Positions 25,201 to 38,978 of a stretch of DNA of 64,000 nt are shown piece after piece. Origin of the DNA: Archilochus colubris (taxonomy: Eukaryota > Chordata > Aves > Apodiformes > Trochilidae); assembly GCA_023079485.1 (NCBI GenBank), contig CM041084.1:64947709-65011708 (forward strand), in the 5' to 3' direction. Position numbers and translations under genes: made by a program. Numbering within the stretch: the stretch's first letter is position 1; the number at the start of each line of letters is the position of its first letter. A model generated the notes under the pieces. That model saw only the letters and a list, made by a program, of their open reading frames with translations. It was not told the origin of the DNA and ran no database searches.

Positions 25201-27935
25201 TACTATGAGGCATTTGTAGCATGAGAAACTTTTCTGTTTTCAACTATTTATTTTGCAGTATGACATGAATGGTAGATTTCCTCATTCATCTCTTCCGCTG
25301 TACCAAGTGCTGTATAGGTACCAAACAGGCAGACAGTCCCTGTTCCAAAGAGCTTTCAGAAAAAAAAAAGCCTTTATCTATGCCACTGATGCTTTCAGTT
25401 ACTTGTGGATAGGCAATTTTAGCAATTGAATTTATGATATATGTAGTGCTGCTGAGTCATGTTTTCTGCATTTTAATTATCATCTGTAACAGATAATGTA
25501 TAGTGTCTGTAAATACAATGGTTGGTATGAAAAGAATCACACATATAAAGAGGAAAGTTGTGAATGTGACTTTTACATGATGCTAAAATATACATGTATC
25601 TGTCAGAGAAATTACTGAGCTGAGATTCCTCTCTAAGATGGATGCATACATCCTGCTTGCTGCCTCAAAGACATGGTACTATTTTCTCAGGCTGAGAGGA
25701 GAGCACTATGGGAAGCACAATTGAATGGCTCCAACTTGCCCTTCCTCTTCCTTTCAGAATCATGTTTCTCCTATTTCTTGACTGCTCCTTTTGCTCCTGC
25801 CTGGGGAACATCCCCTGTTGACAACTGCACATTGCTGTTATCTCAACACAGAAGAACTCCTAACATAGATTTGTGAGGAATATATGGAAAGTCTCTCTGT
25901 TAATCTCCACTGGCTTATACGGACCCCACAGTAACTACTATTATGCTTCCTCCAAAGGTCTGAGATAAATGTTTCACATTTTCACAATTTTTCCAAGGTT
26001 TGCTTTAAAGTCCTCTTTGAGTCTCCCAGAGGATGTTTTAAGAGCATTCTCACCAAACTTCATTTTTAGACTAGTGAACCAAGGTGCAGGCATGAGTCCA
26101 TTTAAAATGCAAGACGAGGAGGAGATGTTGGAGTAAACAACCTTCTGATTGTTCCCTGTATTCATTACTCTATAATGGACAGTAAAATTATTGTCATAAT
26201 TTTAGACATTCTCCCTCACCAGCTCATTTTGAAAATTTAGGTGTTGTACCCTGAACTATTCTACCTTTCTATCCTTCTGCCTTGGTATTTGCCTGTTGTT
26301 ACCTTAAGGTAAATTTCAAAAGAAACCCTTGGGATCAGTGCTGAGGTGAAACAAATTTCAGGTTTTGGATGGTTAACATCTACTGCAGAACATAGCATAA
26401 GTAGTGATTTGCTAGTGGTGAGACTCAGATGGGCATCTGGGTTTTTACACAATCTTAAATACAGCACTGCTGCCCTGGGATGTATTGCAGGGGAGGAAAT
26501 ACAAGTGCTCACAAATGAAGAATAAGCTTTTGTTATCATTGGCCAGAATAATGATAGGGGTTCACTGTAAACATGGTTAAAATGAAGACATGAATGCTTG
26601 CTATTGAAGGAAGGCTGAGTTTTAACTAATATATTAGAGAAATTGTTCCAGAACACTACATCCTTCCAAAAATAATAACCCTGTCATGTCAGCAAAGTTG
26701 GTGTCAGCATGGGTTACCTGCTGCGTACAGAAAGTGCTGGTCATGTAAGTTAGATCTGCCTCAGGGCCAGTCTGACTTGCACACCCGACCTTTCAAAAAT
26801 GTTTTTTGTTCATTAATCAATGTTCTTTGCTCCAGCTTGCCAGCTTCCCTTTTTTCCCCTTCTTCACTGTCCTTCTTTTTAGTTTGTCAACCTACCTCCA
26901 GTAATCCTACAGTACATATTAGACAGCGGTTCTTAATAGCTCCACTTGAATGTTGTTTGGTTTTCAGTAAAACCAGTCAGTCACATGAGTAATTTTTTTC
27001 CTTAAATTATGCTGAAAAAATCATGTATGAATGCTTTGAATTGGAATAAAATTCAGTTGCTGTTTTAAGTGATTCTTCATGATTTTAGGAATAGCAATTA
27101 ACAGCATGGACTGAAGGAGACTTGTTTTAAACACAGCATTTCAAGGTTATATTTTATACTAAGCTTGTGCAAAGGGACTTTAAACTTAAATGAGTCAATG
27201 CTGTCTGGTTTTGGTGAACCAAAAACTATTTTGAAGCTTCACCTCCTTTATAGCACAAACTGAATTTGAACTCAAGCTGAGATTCAAAAAAAAATACAGT
27301 AGGTTAACTCTGGAGGTAAAGAAGCTTTTTTCTTAAACTTGCAATATACTCTTGCACTGCCTTGATTTTTCTCAGGTCTGGAATGAAAGCTGAGTAAGGA
27401 GATGATAGGAAAGGAGATGAGATGTTTGCTGTGCATCTAGTAAGGCAGCTACTGCAATTAGTTTATCCTTGGCAGTGCCAGTGCAGATGTGACTGCATCT
27501 TCTTTACTCTAGGCTAAGGATTTTACTAATATAATTTTCTTATTGCTGTCTCATGGTGGCTGAGATCCTACTATAGATAAGTCCTACGTAGTCAGTGTCT
27601 TATTACTCAGTAGGATCCATGTCCTAATGCTAGCAAGTCCAGATTACAATTTTTCAGTTTAATGACTTGAAGAGCACAGATGAGTTGCTGTGTGCAAAAG
27701 TTTTTAAATTTTGCTCAGAAAAAGAAAATAAGGGGTTTTTTGTTTGTTGTTTTTTTTTTTTTTAGTCAGGTTTTCTTGTTAGTTCAGTAAGCATTTAAAT
27801 AATTGGATGAAACTGGTGAAACACAAAGAATAAATCCTCATTTTTCATAGTCAAAATATGCACTGGCTTCAGTGGAATAAAAAATGGAGTGTGGCTAAAA
27901 TCCTCTTTAAAAAAAAATGTTTACAGTTATAATTT

Positions 27936-28230
27936 CATAGAATCATACATAGACTGGTTTTGGCTGGAAAGGACCTCTAGAGATCATCTGTTCCAACCTC
28001 CCTGCTATAGGTAGGTACACCCCATCCAGCCTAGTCTTGAACACTTCCAGGAAGGAGGCATCCACAACTTCTCTTGGCAATCTGTTAAGGAGTCTCACCA
28101 CCCTTGTACTGCAGAACTTCTTCCTAAGATCTGGTATAAATCTGTTTTCCTTCAGTTTAAAACCATTTCTCCTTATCCTATCACTGGGTCTTACAAAAAG
28201 CCCCTCTCCGACCTCCCGGTAGGTCCTGTT
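27936..28230 (-). mobile_element. CR1 LINE 3' fragment
   Basis: On the plus strand it begins with CATAGAATCATACATAG, then GGCTGGAAAGGACCTCTAGA and GATCATCTGTTCCAACCTCC, and continues through AACTTCTTCCTAAGATCTGG and CCTTATCCTATCACTGGGTC. These are the reverse complements of the CR1 3' region. It is truncated near 28230. Confidence 0.95.
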
Positions 28231-30294
28231 TTAATTATCAGGACCAAAAAGTTTTGTTGTGCATTGCAAGTTTCACCGACTAAGAGCAGGAACCTTTAAG
28301 GAAGAAGCTTTAAGTATTTGTATTAAATTTTTATCATTTATGGAGCACCTTTCCAGAAAAAAATATTGTCTGTTAGGAAGCAAGTCTTTGTTCAGAAGTG
28401 GAAGTTTAGATAGGGCATTTTCAGCTGTTGCAAAGAGCACTGAAAGCCAATGGAGCTTTCTTCAAGTGACATTTAAAAAACATTTGTCAAGGCATTCAGC
28501 CATATGGGGTATCAGTGAAGCACTGCTGAGAAGTCAGGACAATCTAATCAGTGTTGGGCTTCCCAAGCTGCTTTTTAACCCTGGTCCCCCTGCACCAGTT
28601 CTGCATCAGTCCTTGTTCTGTGCCAGCCTTCCCAATCTTGCACCTCAGCAAAAATATCCTTTAACTTCAGAAATATGTGAGCACTGGCACTATGGATTTT
28701 CCCCAACATATCTGGAACTCTGGATAGCACTAAATCAGTTCATATGCATATAAAGCCATAGTTGCTGACAGAACAGTTCACAAATTTGTAGATTTTTAAC
28801 GAGTATATCAACAGGTTAATATTTATGTATTGGTGTGGCAAGGTACTAGCAATATTATAACAGTAGCTGGGTACCATTTTGTTTTACTTGAGGGAAATTC
28901 AATATGAATAAAACAGCAACTTTTCAAACATGACATTTAATCCACGCATGTAAATCATACTAGGAGATCTATTATTCATTATTAAAAGGGCACCATATTT
29001 TTATTACACTGAAAATGAAACACAAATGCTGTGAAAAATTTAGTGCCTTTTCCTGAAGTTTCAGGACACTTATCATGCAGTCATCTCGCAGGGGTTGACA
29101 CTCATTTTAAACTATAGCTACAAAATTAATAAATTTGAACTCTTTTGCTTGGAAAAAGAGGATGTTCTATTTCACTGAATGAAGTGGATTTATTTTTTAT
29201 TTAAGGCTTCCTAAATACTTAAGATGGCAAAGTAATTTGGTACCTAGTTAGATATATAATGAATAAAATTCATATCTTTGTTGTTATTAGTCATTTCCAG
29301 CATTTTCTTCCCTGAAGTGCCTTTTGAAAACTACATATATCAGAAACTGATTAACATGACCTAAGGTATTAATTCTTAAAATATGATGAAACAAACAGTT
29401 TCAAGGACCTTATTTTCTGTATGTCAGCAGCATTCTAAGGACTGTGATGTTTTTAGTAATTACAAAACAAGTTATCATTAGGAAAAGTAGAGCACAAACT
29501 TTTTTTCTCCTCCTCCCCCCCCCTCCAACATTTTTTTCTTGAGCAAAGTGCTGGCACAGATGAAGAACATTTAGCTCTAGGACACTTTATAGGACATAAC
29601 ATAAGAGTTTGATACACTATGAAAAAAGATAGGAAGTAATAATGCTTGGCAGTGCCAGAGGACTTTCAAAATGAGAGCCACTTAAATTTTCCCTGGATGC
29701 AATTATTTGTAGTTGGGATGATAAGGTGCTACGTGAGCCTTTTGGTAAATGCAAGAACTAAGCTGAGACAGATGCTTGTAGGTATTTGAAGACTGCAGGT
29801 TTGATGTTTTTTTCACACAGCAGGAACACATACACAGTTCTTCTGTTTTGCTTATCTGAATTAGTTTGGGGGCTTGGTCTTTGATTTCTATTACCAAATG
29901 CCTTTTTTGCAACAGCTCCAAAAATGCATGTTTTCAGAACAATTCTTCTGTGGCTGTGTCACACCCCTGGGCTGCTGTGCCACCCTGGGACAGACCTCTG
30001 CAGTGTGCTGCAAGCAGACCTTGGACTGGGCAGTGCTTATGCCATAGGGCCAAGGGTTCCAAACTGACTGGGCTGGCTGCCAGCTCTTCAACAGTGCTTT
30101 CCTCCCCAAACAGCCAGAAATCTTTCTCTCCTTTCTGTGAGCCCAGCAGAAAATGTCACAGGCATCTTCTTTGCCTCACTATTGTGCAGTGCACAGATCC
30201 TGTTGCATTCATGAGCTGCAGCCAGGTGCTTTTTCTGGAAACCTTTGCTGTCCGTAAATGGACTTTTCCAGCATCCTTAGCAGGCAACAGAACA

Positions 30295-30548
30295 AGAAGG
30301 AATGGCTTCAACTTGTTCCAGAGAAAGTTTGGATTGGATATATAGGAAAAATGTCTTCGCTGAAAGGGTTGTCAGGCACTGGAACAGGTTGCCTAGGAAA
30401 GTGGTGGAGTCACCATCCCTGGAGGTATTGAAAAGGTTTGTAGATGTGGTGCTTGGGGACACAGTTAAGAGGTGGACTAGGCAGTGTAAGCTCAATGGTT
30501 GGACTTGATGATATTAAAATTTTTTTCCAACTCAAATGATTCTATGAT
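30295..30548 (+). mobile_element. CR1 LINE 3' fragment
   Basis: GGAATGGCTTCAACTTGTTC, GTCAGGCACTGGAACAGGTT, GCCTAGGAAAGTGGTGGAGT, CATCCCTGGAGGTATTGAAA, a GGTTGGACTTGATGAT block and a final ATTCTATGATTATA mark a sense-strand CR1 tail. It is diverged and non-coding. Confidence 0.95.
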
Positions 30549-31479
30549 TATATAACAAGGAAAACTCCGTTTCCAGCACTGTGCAAAGACTTGAAGGCAT
30601 TCATTAAGTCTGTTGTTCTGACATTACAAAGCCATTGCATATTAGACTCTGTTGCAGCTACCTAATTTAGTGTTATGCAATTGATTTACATATGCAAAAG
30701 GTTACTACTTATCCTGGGTTTTGTTCTTGGTAATTAATTTGAGTTACTTTTCACATGTTGTCTGGTCACTGTGCTCTGGTGGAGAAATTCTTGGAAACAT
30801 CTACTGGGCTGTACCATGCGTATTCCTTCAGCTTCAACCAATGCATACTGTACAAAGACCTCAGAAATGTGGCCTACATTATAATGCATGGTATTTATCT
30901 CTAGGATAAGGTATGTGGTCTCTGTTGCAAAAACCAGCAGATGTTAAAAATCGGGAGTGTCTACAGACAGGTTTTTATTTTGGATGACTTCATAGCCTAT
31001 TCCTTACTCAATGGGAAATTGTAAGAGAGCTTGGCATGAACCATTGGATACAAAAGTTGTACAGAAGCTGTATATTATCTTGGGCACATCAGCAGGAAAG
31101 CAGAACAAAACAGCTCCTGACAATATTCTTAGATCCAAGTAAACTCCAAACAACAGATAATAAAACAACCAAGAATAAAATAAATGCTGGCTCTAAGAAA
31201 AAGTGCTGTGAATGGAAAAGCAGAGCAATTCCATGAAAAATGTCAGCCTGAAACTCTGAAAAGGGGCTTAAGCCATGTTTTGGTCCACATCTGCAAATCA
31301 TGGGAGACAGCAAAACAACCTCTGAAGATGCTTTTTTTTTCCTTCTGAAATATATCTGCTTGTGGAATTTTTCATGTATTAAATAGTCAACCTGTGAACT
31401 CAGGATGAGCTGGCTAGTTGCAAAGCTGTATTACAGAAGGAAATAAAAATAAGTGATCTTGTTTAAACATGCCATTTTT

Positions 31480-31960
31480 TTAAGCAGAGCACACAAGGAA
31501 AAGGGGAGTTGTTATCAGGAGCTCGTCTTCCTGTTTCTTTGCTTTGGGGTCTTTATCCGAGCCTCTGGAAAGAAGCCTCAAGAAATCCTGCAGGATCGTG
31601 AAGTCCATGTTGGCACAGGTGCCCTGCAGGATGAGACTGCATCCCTGGCTGGACCCAAGCCTTAGGAGGAAGGGGTTGCTGTGCTGTGCGAGGCGTGATG
31701 GGGAATCCAGAGCAGCATTAGGAAGGAGACCTGAGATGGAGCTGCTGGTGAAGGAACAAGGATAGAAAAGCTGGCTGCTCCTGCAGGGAGCTTGGGGCAG
31801 GCAGAGTGGCACTGCTGTGTGACTCAGCCCTGTGTGCTGAACAAGCCATGTGAGCCTCTTGAGACTTCACAAGACACCTCGGCTCTGGGTGGTTCCTCAG
31901 CAAAGTACATGTCTTCTTGACACAAAAGAAATAAACACTGCTGGCCTAAATTATCCCGGG
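31480..31960. other. GC-richer block, unclassified
   Basis: ORFs on both strands (31453-31665, 31544-31765 and, on the minus strand, 31480-31812) overlap here, which points to base composition rather than coding. An AATAAA occurs near 31929. It could be an old LTR, but no terminal TG..CA pair or target duplication was identified. Confidence 0.25.
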
Positions 31961-34021
31961 AAACTAATGCTCTGACCATGCTGGAATCAAGTTAGGAATA
32001 AATAAGTGTGACAGGAGGGACAAGGGAAGGAACTGGGCTTTGTGTCATCCTTATACAAAGACAATTTTTTCACTCACAAGATGAGGTCAGAATCCTCCCA
32101 GGCCAGTGGTATATCAGCAGAAATGCTTGGGGAGGCTAGCACTGGCTGTACCATACATTACTACTCCCTGCTGGTCAAAGAACAGAAAAGATTAGCAGCA
32201 GATGTGCCAGGACAATTAGCAACAGATGCAGAGGCTAAAGCTCACAGAATGCAAGCATTATTCCCCTGTATTTGGGAAGATAAAAAGCCAGATTCTGGTT
32301 CTCTGGTGTAAGGTAGCTGTGCTGCATGCAATGCTGCCAGAATTAACTACACTCTGAGTCACCTCTCCTGGAGGAAAGGGAGGCTGCTCCGTTAGCACAG
32401 GAAGAGTACAAGGATGTATTTCCACAGGGGCAATTGACATGGATCTGGGAAAGTGCTGAGATGCTTTGGCACAGTGTGTCAGGAGAAATCCTGGTTGCTG
32501 CCACCGTGGTGGGACTCTGAGTGGTGAGTAAATTGCCTGCTTACAGGCACTGCTGCCCTGAGCTCCATGATGCTCATCTGAGATCCCAGACTCGTGTGCT
32601 CTGCCACATACACCTCTAAAATTAGGGAAGCTGGGATACTGAGTCTCAGGAAAGATGGTGGTATTGCATGAAGCTTTAAGGAATAATGATTGTAAACGTG
32701 AAGATCACATAAAAGATCTGCAAGCTATATGGAGAGGAGTCATAGAATTGTCAGGCTATGTCAGGCTTGAAAGGTTTGTTTTTTTTTTTCAGAAAATAGA
32801 AAAAAATATATAAATGGAGAGATATATGAGTGCACTGCACAGTCCTCTTTTGATTTGTGTGTCTCTTTGTATTCAGATACCTGCTCACAGAGAGGCAGTG
32901 ACAGAAAGCTGGGGAAGTAAGTTTCCAGCTACTCCAGGACATTCTGATGATAGATAGGACTTTTGGAAAACCCTAATAACGTCATATTTTATTTTTACCT
33001 TGGTCCATGTTTCTATTCTCTCCCCTCTGGCCTTTTATAAATTTCAAAGTTACATAAACACTTCCCAAGAATGCCCTTCTTCTGCCTGTATGCTGGCCTT
33101 GCATGTAGACAAGGAAGGCTTGAAATCTGGTCATTAAAAGTCCACCTTATTGTGGCATTAACAGCCTCATCTCCAGCACTGTTCAGTTTACATAGCAAAT
33201 AAAAAAATGCTTATAAATGAAATAGTTTGATGGGAAGTTATTTCTATTTAAAAGGTTTTCTTCCCATGTTTTACACCAGAGACGTTCATTTGCCACAGTT
33301 CTGGCAATCAGAAATGATGAGCTATATCAATTTATATTGCTTTGCAATGTTCTATATAATGAGTAAACACTGAATTGCCTGTGCATATTCTGGTTCACTT
33401 CAATCCGTTTGAGTTAATCCGTACAGGTTTACTTTTCAATTTTTTCTGCTATGTGAATTAGGTACTGTGTTTTGTCCTTTTTCTTCTAAACTGAAAGCAT
33501 TTGAAGGTGCAGAGGAGAGGAGTAAAAGTTTATTTCTTCTTTGACAAGGTTAAAGCTAAGGAGTAAGTCTTCACACTGGATCTGTTTATTGAAATATTCA
33601 AATAGAATTCATTCTCTCTTCAGAGTAAACAATTTCTTTGCTGAAATTATGGTGGCATATGGGGAAGTGAGATATATTACAATAAACTTGATATAAAACA
33701 GTTGAACTCAGAAATAGTGGCAAGAGATAATTTTAGTTCACTATGATTTAATTCAATTAAATGCAACACTGTTAACTGCAGACTAAGAAGAATTACTTGT
33801 GCCTATGCAGCCACACATACACATTATTTATTCTCTACTGCATCTCTCTTTGCAATAGAAATTACACCAGTAAAAAGTGGGTGCTGGATACTTGCATAGT
33901 GCTGTAAAAGTCTATATACCTCACAGACCTCCGTGGAAATTCTGCCCAGGCAAGGAAAAACAATGAGGTGTTAGAGAGGAGATCCATTAAAGATCACAAA
34001 ACTGTGTACATGCATGTCCTG

Positions 34022-34244
34022 AAAGAGGATGGATTTAGATTAGATTTTAGGAAGAAATCTTTACTGTGAGACATTGGCACAGGTTTCCCAGGGAAGCTGT
34101 GGCTGCCCTCTTCCTGGAAGTGCTTGAGGCCAGTTGGATGGGGCTTGGAGCAACCTGCTTTAGTGGGAGGTGTCCCTGCCCAGGTAGGGGTGTAACGATG
34201 ATCTTCAAAAGGTCTCTTCTATCCCAGACCCTTCTGTAATTCTA
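34022..34244 (+). mobile_element. CR1 LINE 3' fragment
   Basis: GATTTAGATTAGATTTTAGG, AGAAATCTTTACTGTGAG, GACATTGGCACAGGTTTCCC, CTTCCTGGAAGTGCTTGAGG, CAACCTGCTTTAGTGGGAGG, and a degraded end CTTCTGTAATTCTAT. It belongs to the same subfamily type as the copy at 11030. Confidence 0.93.
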
Positions 34245-34678
34245 TACAGTATGGTCCCTTTGAGGATAAAAAGTATTTATGGTAAGTGTTAACTTACTAA
34301 ATGATGCCTCAAAATAGGCTGTCACCAACAAGGAAAATATAGCTACTATTACATGTATGTATATATATATACACAGGTATAGCAGTCTATCAAAACAATC
34401 TGATATAGTTAGAACTGCCTGTGCTGTGCCTATCCCAAGCACTGCACACTGCACTGAGCCAGGCAGTGGTCATCTCAGAAGATACGTCTTCTCCCAGAGC
34501 TCCAGAAAGCATCCCTTCCCATTCCTCTTGCTTCCTTTTGAAAACTGCTGCTTAAGCCTGGCTGCCCTACACTGTCCTATCCTGGGCCAAGCAGCCATTG
34601 CATGAGGCCATTCAGAATGAATCTTAAAACCTCAGGCTTTGTAGCACATGGGTGTGTGACAAAATCCTTATTTTTCTT

Positions 34679-34742
34679 ATTATATGTTATTACATATTAC
34701 ATATGTTATTATGTATATGTTATTACATTACATATACATATG
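34679..34742. repeat. Tandem TTATTACATATG-like repeat
   Basis: Irregular copies of TTATTACATAT and ATATGTTATTA follow each other for about 60 bp. The sequence is self-complementary and could form hairpins. Confidence 0.8.
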
Positions 34743-36989
34743 TTACGTTCATATTGTGGCATGGCATAAGCGTCCAGCTCCTTTAACTTTAAGCAAAGCA
34801 GTGTTTCTAGTCTGAAAGAGTGAGTCTGCAGTCTAGGTCTAGGATGGGCTTTTATAGCAAATGAAGAATAACCGTGAGTCAAAAACCAAGAAATGAATTC
34901 TTAATAGTCAGAATTATGCTGGTGCCAAGTGCTTGACCACTGTCTGCTTGCATGCAGGCTGACAGAAGAATGTGTGCTGTTGGGTTATAGTAAAGAAAAT
35001 AGTAAGTCTGGGAAACAAAGGAGAAACCAAAAGGGATGTTGTGATATAGCAGTGATTTCAGCTTCTTGTGCTTTGAGATTGTTCAATAATGCAGATAATT
35101 GTCTTTGATCATAGTCTTGTAACCACCACCTTTAATTTGTAGCAAAGAGGTTACTATCTAGCACCCAGCTAGCCAAATGAAATGTATGGCTTGATTAAGG
35201 ATCTCTTTTGTCAGTAATTTGTGCCTAATGTTTTTAGCTTTCCCACGGGCTGTTATAGAAAATGGTAAATCTGGTTTAAATGAAACCTGATACTGTTAAT
35301 GGTTTAATAGCAGCTGCCACAGGGTTATGGCATTTTTCAACAGATGCTTCTGTTTCATTTTAAGCCTACTCTAAGTCTTAGAATATATTTACATAATTAA
35401 TATAAAGTACACCTTCATAATAATGACAATATTTATAGTTTGAAAACATTTCCTTAAATGACTGCTTCTCCCCTGCAGTTATCTAATCACAATATATAAC
35501 TTGAAACAGGAAGGAATATTATTAAAATAATAATTTAGATTCATCTCTTAAAAATTGTAGAATTCAGTGCAACTATGAACATGTGTCATCTCCTAACATA
35601 GAGTTATTGGTATGGGAAACTCCCTTAGCTGATTCAGAAAAAGAGAGAGAAAACCTTACCTATACTTGAGTTGTGCCTATTATCTTGCCTGCTGTTTAAT
35701 CAGAAGTATAAAAAAGGGGTGCTTGCCTTTAGAAAATACCAATCAAGAAAAAGCTGAGTTGAGGTGTATACTTTTGTGCAGAAATATTTGAATCAGTAAA
35801 GATTTGTGGCTGGTTATAAAGCTGCAGAATGTCATGTGGTTGAGGAAATCCCTGCTAAGTAAAGAAAATTTTTGAATTTTAGGCTTTTAATAGTGGGTGA
35901 TCAGTTTAGATGGATGTCTTCTAGCTGGAGGTCTTATTCTGAGTTTCCAGAAGTACTGAGGGTACATCCTACATGGCATTTAGAGTCAGAAGATAACCCT
36001 GAATACTGTGGCCTTCTAGAAGTACTTGCCAATCCACGGGTAGGAGAAAAGGTTCCTCTTCCTCTGCCTTGGCTGGAAGGCAATGGAAGGTTGAGTGGGA
36101 GTCTCTGCAAGGCAAATCTACCAAGGCATCTGGTGCTATGAAATCTGGGGACAGAAACTGGAACAACAAAATGTGAAAAGCTTTCAAATAAGAGAACAAT
36201 TTTACTATTGGAGAAGCATACAAGATAGCTTGTTGGTTTTTTTTTTTTTTAAGAGATTAGTTTGTCCCAGTTCTCTACAATAGAGGAGAATGTGCAGGAA
36301 CAGTGGTGAAGGAGATATTTTACTGTGTGAGAGGTGTAGCTAACCTATTTGCTTCCCTTGTCTCCAGCTGACTACCTTTCAGAGCTATTAGCCAGGGTAT
36401 GGATGGTAGTAACCTTCCATGTTCTTGCTTTGGTACTATTTTTGTTTTATTTGCTCTTTTGAATGTGCTAGAGTTCCTCAACAGGACCTTGGTCAATCCC
36501 CATATTAATTAAACAATTAAAATTGTGTCACAGGACCAGATTTCTTCATCTTTGGCCTGCTTCCTTCTTTACCCTCTATTCCATGACCTTGCATTGCTTC
36601 ACACAGCAAACCTTTTCAAGGGATTTACACATTTATTACTTCAGGGTTTCTTTAGCCCTGATTTTCAAGTCTTTGCCATGGGTAAAATATTTGCTCCAGG
36701 GTCCTAAGGCATTGAAAACCCTCTTCCCCAGCCCCAAGCTGCTCAGAAGAATATTTCTACCTATCTTATAAAAATTGTACACAGTGTTTGCCTGTCTTTG
36801 GCATTCTAGGAGTTTACTACCTCAAAATCCTAGTCAGAGGTTTGTGTACTTTGTAAGAAGAGTTTCCCTGCTTTAATTTGAAAGAGGAAGGCTATTGTGT
36901 ACCAGTATCATTTCCAGAACTGGGTGAACAAGAATTTATGACTCCATGAGGAGCAATCTTGCAAGTGGGTGTTTAGATGAACTCTCACT

Positions 36990-37094
36990 CAGTGCCATAG
37001 TCTAGTGACTGTGGCGGTAGTTGATCAAGGGTTGGACTCGATGATCTCTGAGGTCCCTTCCAACCCAGCCTATTCTATGATTCTATGATTCTCT
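36990..37094 (+). mobile_element. CR1 LINE terminal fragment
   Basis: Only the last about 100 bp of a CR1 are present: GGGTTGGACTCGATGATCTC, TGAGGTCCCTTCCAACCCAG, then ATTCTATGATTCTATGATTC. The well-preserved octamer repeats suggest a younger copy than its neighbours. Confidence 0.95.
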
Positions 37095-37473
37095 GAAGTT
37101 TTTCTGCAAAAAGAACTCAGTGATGAATCTCAGTAAGGCCTCACAGGGACACCTGAAATTACCAGCTTAGTCTGTTACTTTACCTTCATGTTTTCTAGTG
37201 GCTATGTTTTTTCACACTGGTAAATAAGCACAGAAAAGAAACACCTTTGGAAAATCAAGGGGAAAAAAAAACAAAAAGAAAATTAGCATGACAAAAGTAC
37301 CTCTTTTTCTGCTGAAGTGGAAAATTGTTCAAATACATGCCTTTGTGGAAAGAGAAGAATTTTTAGTTGTTTTAGTGTGAAAAAATCATTTGAAGGTAGA
37401 GTTTTATTTGATAAAGTGGGTTCCCTTGTCATGTTTTTATAACTAATAAATCTTCTCTTCCCTTCTTTTCTAG

Positions 37474-37737
37474 GTTTTACCATCTAGAAAAGCTGTGAAG
37501 CCAGGCATGGTTCTTCTCTTTGAGCTCTTCCTTCTTCGTGGGACCCATACTTGGATTGATCGAGAAGTGGGATGGGGAGCCTTTCCTTTGTGTGACAACA
37601 ACTGTAATGCTTTGGAGGGAAAATTTAAATGTCCCTTCCTCAGAGGCCACTATGATTCCAAAGTTGACCGATTCAGAAAAATTGAAAATTTTATTTCTCA
37701 AGACCTGGATCATTGGTTATGCAATCTCTACTTTCAG
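37474..37737 (+). CDS. Internal exon, second half of a C2-like domain (unnamed gene)
   Basis: Acceptor CTTCCCTTCTTTTCTAG ends at 37473 and donor TTTCAG|GTTTGT starts at 37738. The exon is 264 bp, phase 0 at both ends, with 88 open codons. It reads VLPSRKAVKPGMVLLFELFL, then LRGTHTWIDREVGWGAFPLC. The strand VLLFELFLL followed by D-x-x-V-G-W-x-x-F-P-L is the pattern of the last strands of a C2 domain ('...D..lG...ipl'). The rest, GKFKCPFLRGHYDSKVDRF and then DLDHWLCNLYFQ, is an aromatic-rich extension. Joined to the exon at 24213 it gives a complete C2-like fold. It is the best-conserved-looking exon in the window. Confidence 0.88.
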
Positions 37738-38978
37738 GTTTGTATTTAAGAAAAACATTAGGCCTGCTGGCTTACTCATTCATTCTCAGAACAGATTCCC
37801 CTTTCCTTAAGTCAGCCTTAAAATCAATATTGTCTTTTCAAAAGTCTGTTTGTTAGCCCTACCGAGGTGGCATGGAAAGAAAAAGTAAATCACACACGTT
37901 TCCAACTTTTACATGAAGTTAGTGAGATTTATTACAGCCTAATTTTAGTATAATTTAAAATATTGTTTGGAGTTTTTAGCAAGTGGATCAAAAATTGAAA
38001 TTCTGAGTATGAGCCTTTGTACACCTTAATTTCCTCCATAATTTTAATGAATCCGAATTGCTTTCACGTGGCTATAAAGCAAAATAATGTCATATATGTT
38101 ATTGTTGCATTTGTTATTCTGAGGTCCTCAGATAGTGAGCAAGTCTCCATTGTGGCAGGAACCTTACTTTTGAATAGTTTTTGGATATAATTCATATGAG
38201 ATTTTGTTTTTGTGTATTTTTGCTGAAAAGGGGCCTAAATTAAGAACTTCAGTGGAAACTTTGTTTGTAAACTTGCAAATTAAGGATGTTACTCTAACTG
38301 ATGTATATTCCCTCATTCAGCACCTTAACAAGACCTCAAACTTATACCTCTTTTATAGCCATATCTGGCTCAGGAAAAAACACCATAAGAGATGAATTCT
38401 CAAAGCATCTAAGTTCTAACATGTGAGTTTACGTAATAGAAAGTGTAGTTATTAATTTTCTGGCAGTGATGCTGGTCAAGTATTTTTCTTTTTGAGTCTA
38501 TCAAGAGTAAAGGAAAAGAAACAACCTCAGAATCATATAGAGATTTAAGAATTTATTCCAAAAATATACTTAAGATATGCTTGGAAAGACAATATAAAAC
38601 AATAGCAGCGGTATGGTGGAAAATAACAGAGAAGTAAAAATGGATTGAAACTGGAGGAAAGAAGACCCCAAAAATTAGACTTGTGAATCAATGTATAAGC
38701 TGAGATGATTTAATGATTCAGGGAATTCTGAATTTTCATTGTGAATCACTTCCATTTACTGCGATGTCTGGTTTGGTCTATTAGAATGGGGAAGATCCAA
38801 GTGGGAAACTGATAGGAAAGAAAAACGTAAATGCAGTACAGAGAAACAAGAACTTCCTAAAAACCTCATAGCAGCATCTTGGATTTCTGGGGTTCACAAA
38901 TGTATAAAAAAGTATGTTCTGTCTTTGTGGAATACTGATCTGCTATGTTTGCATATTTTTTTTTTTCTTTCATAACAG
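37738..38978 (+). other. Intron, about 1.2 kb
   Basis: This is AT-rich unique sequence with a T-rich tract just before the next exon. Nothing else was seen. Confidence 0.65.

Larger units (their letters stand above)
24462..37473 (+). other. Intron, about 13 kb, the longest here
   Basis: It splits the C2-like domain. It contains G/T-rich tracts (25098-25200 and 27735-27765), CR1 fragments at 27936 (minus), 30295 (plus), 34022 (plus) and 36990 (plus), a GC-richer block at about 31480-31960, and TA-rich repeats at 34340-34375 and 34679-34742. The phases on both sides are 0, so no exon is required inside it. Confidence 0.6.

Noticed and set aside
26261..26656. 131-codon minus-strand ORF
   Set aside because: No recognisable family or splice sites; probably chance in intronic DNA.
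28259..28753. 164-codon plus-strand ORF just after a CR1 fragment
   Set aside because: No domain, no splice limits fitting the gene, uneven composition, and its frame is not bounded by coding-like flanks. Treated as chance.
29866..30345. 159-codon plus-strand ORF
   Set aside because: Its end runs into a CR1 tail and it has no family resemblance or splice support.
37520..37810. 96-codon ORF overlapping the C2-like exon in another frame
   Set aside because: Shadow of the true exon frame; it runs across the donor into the intron.
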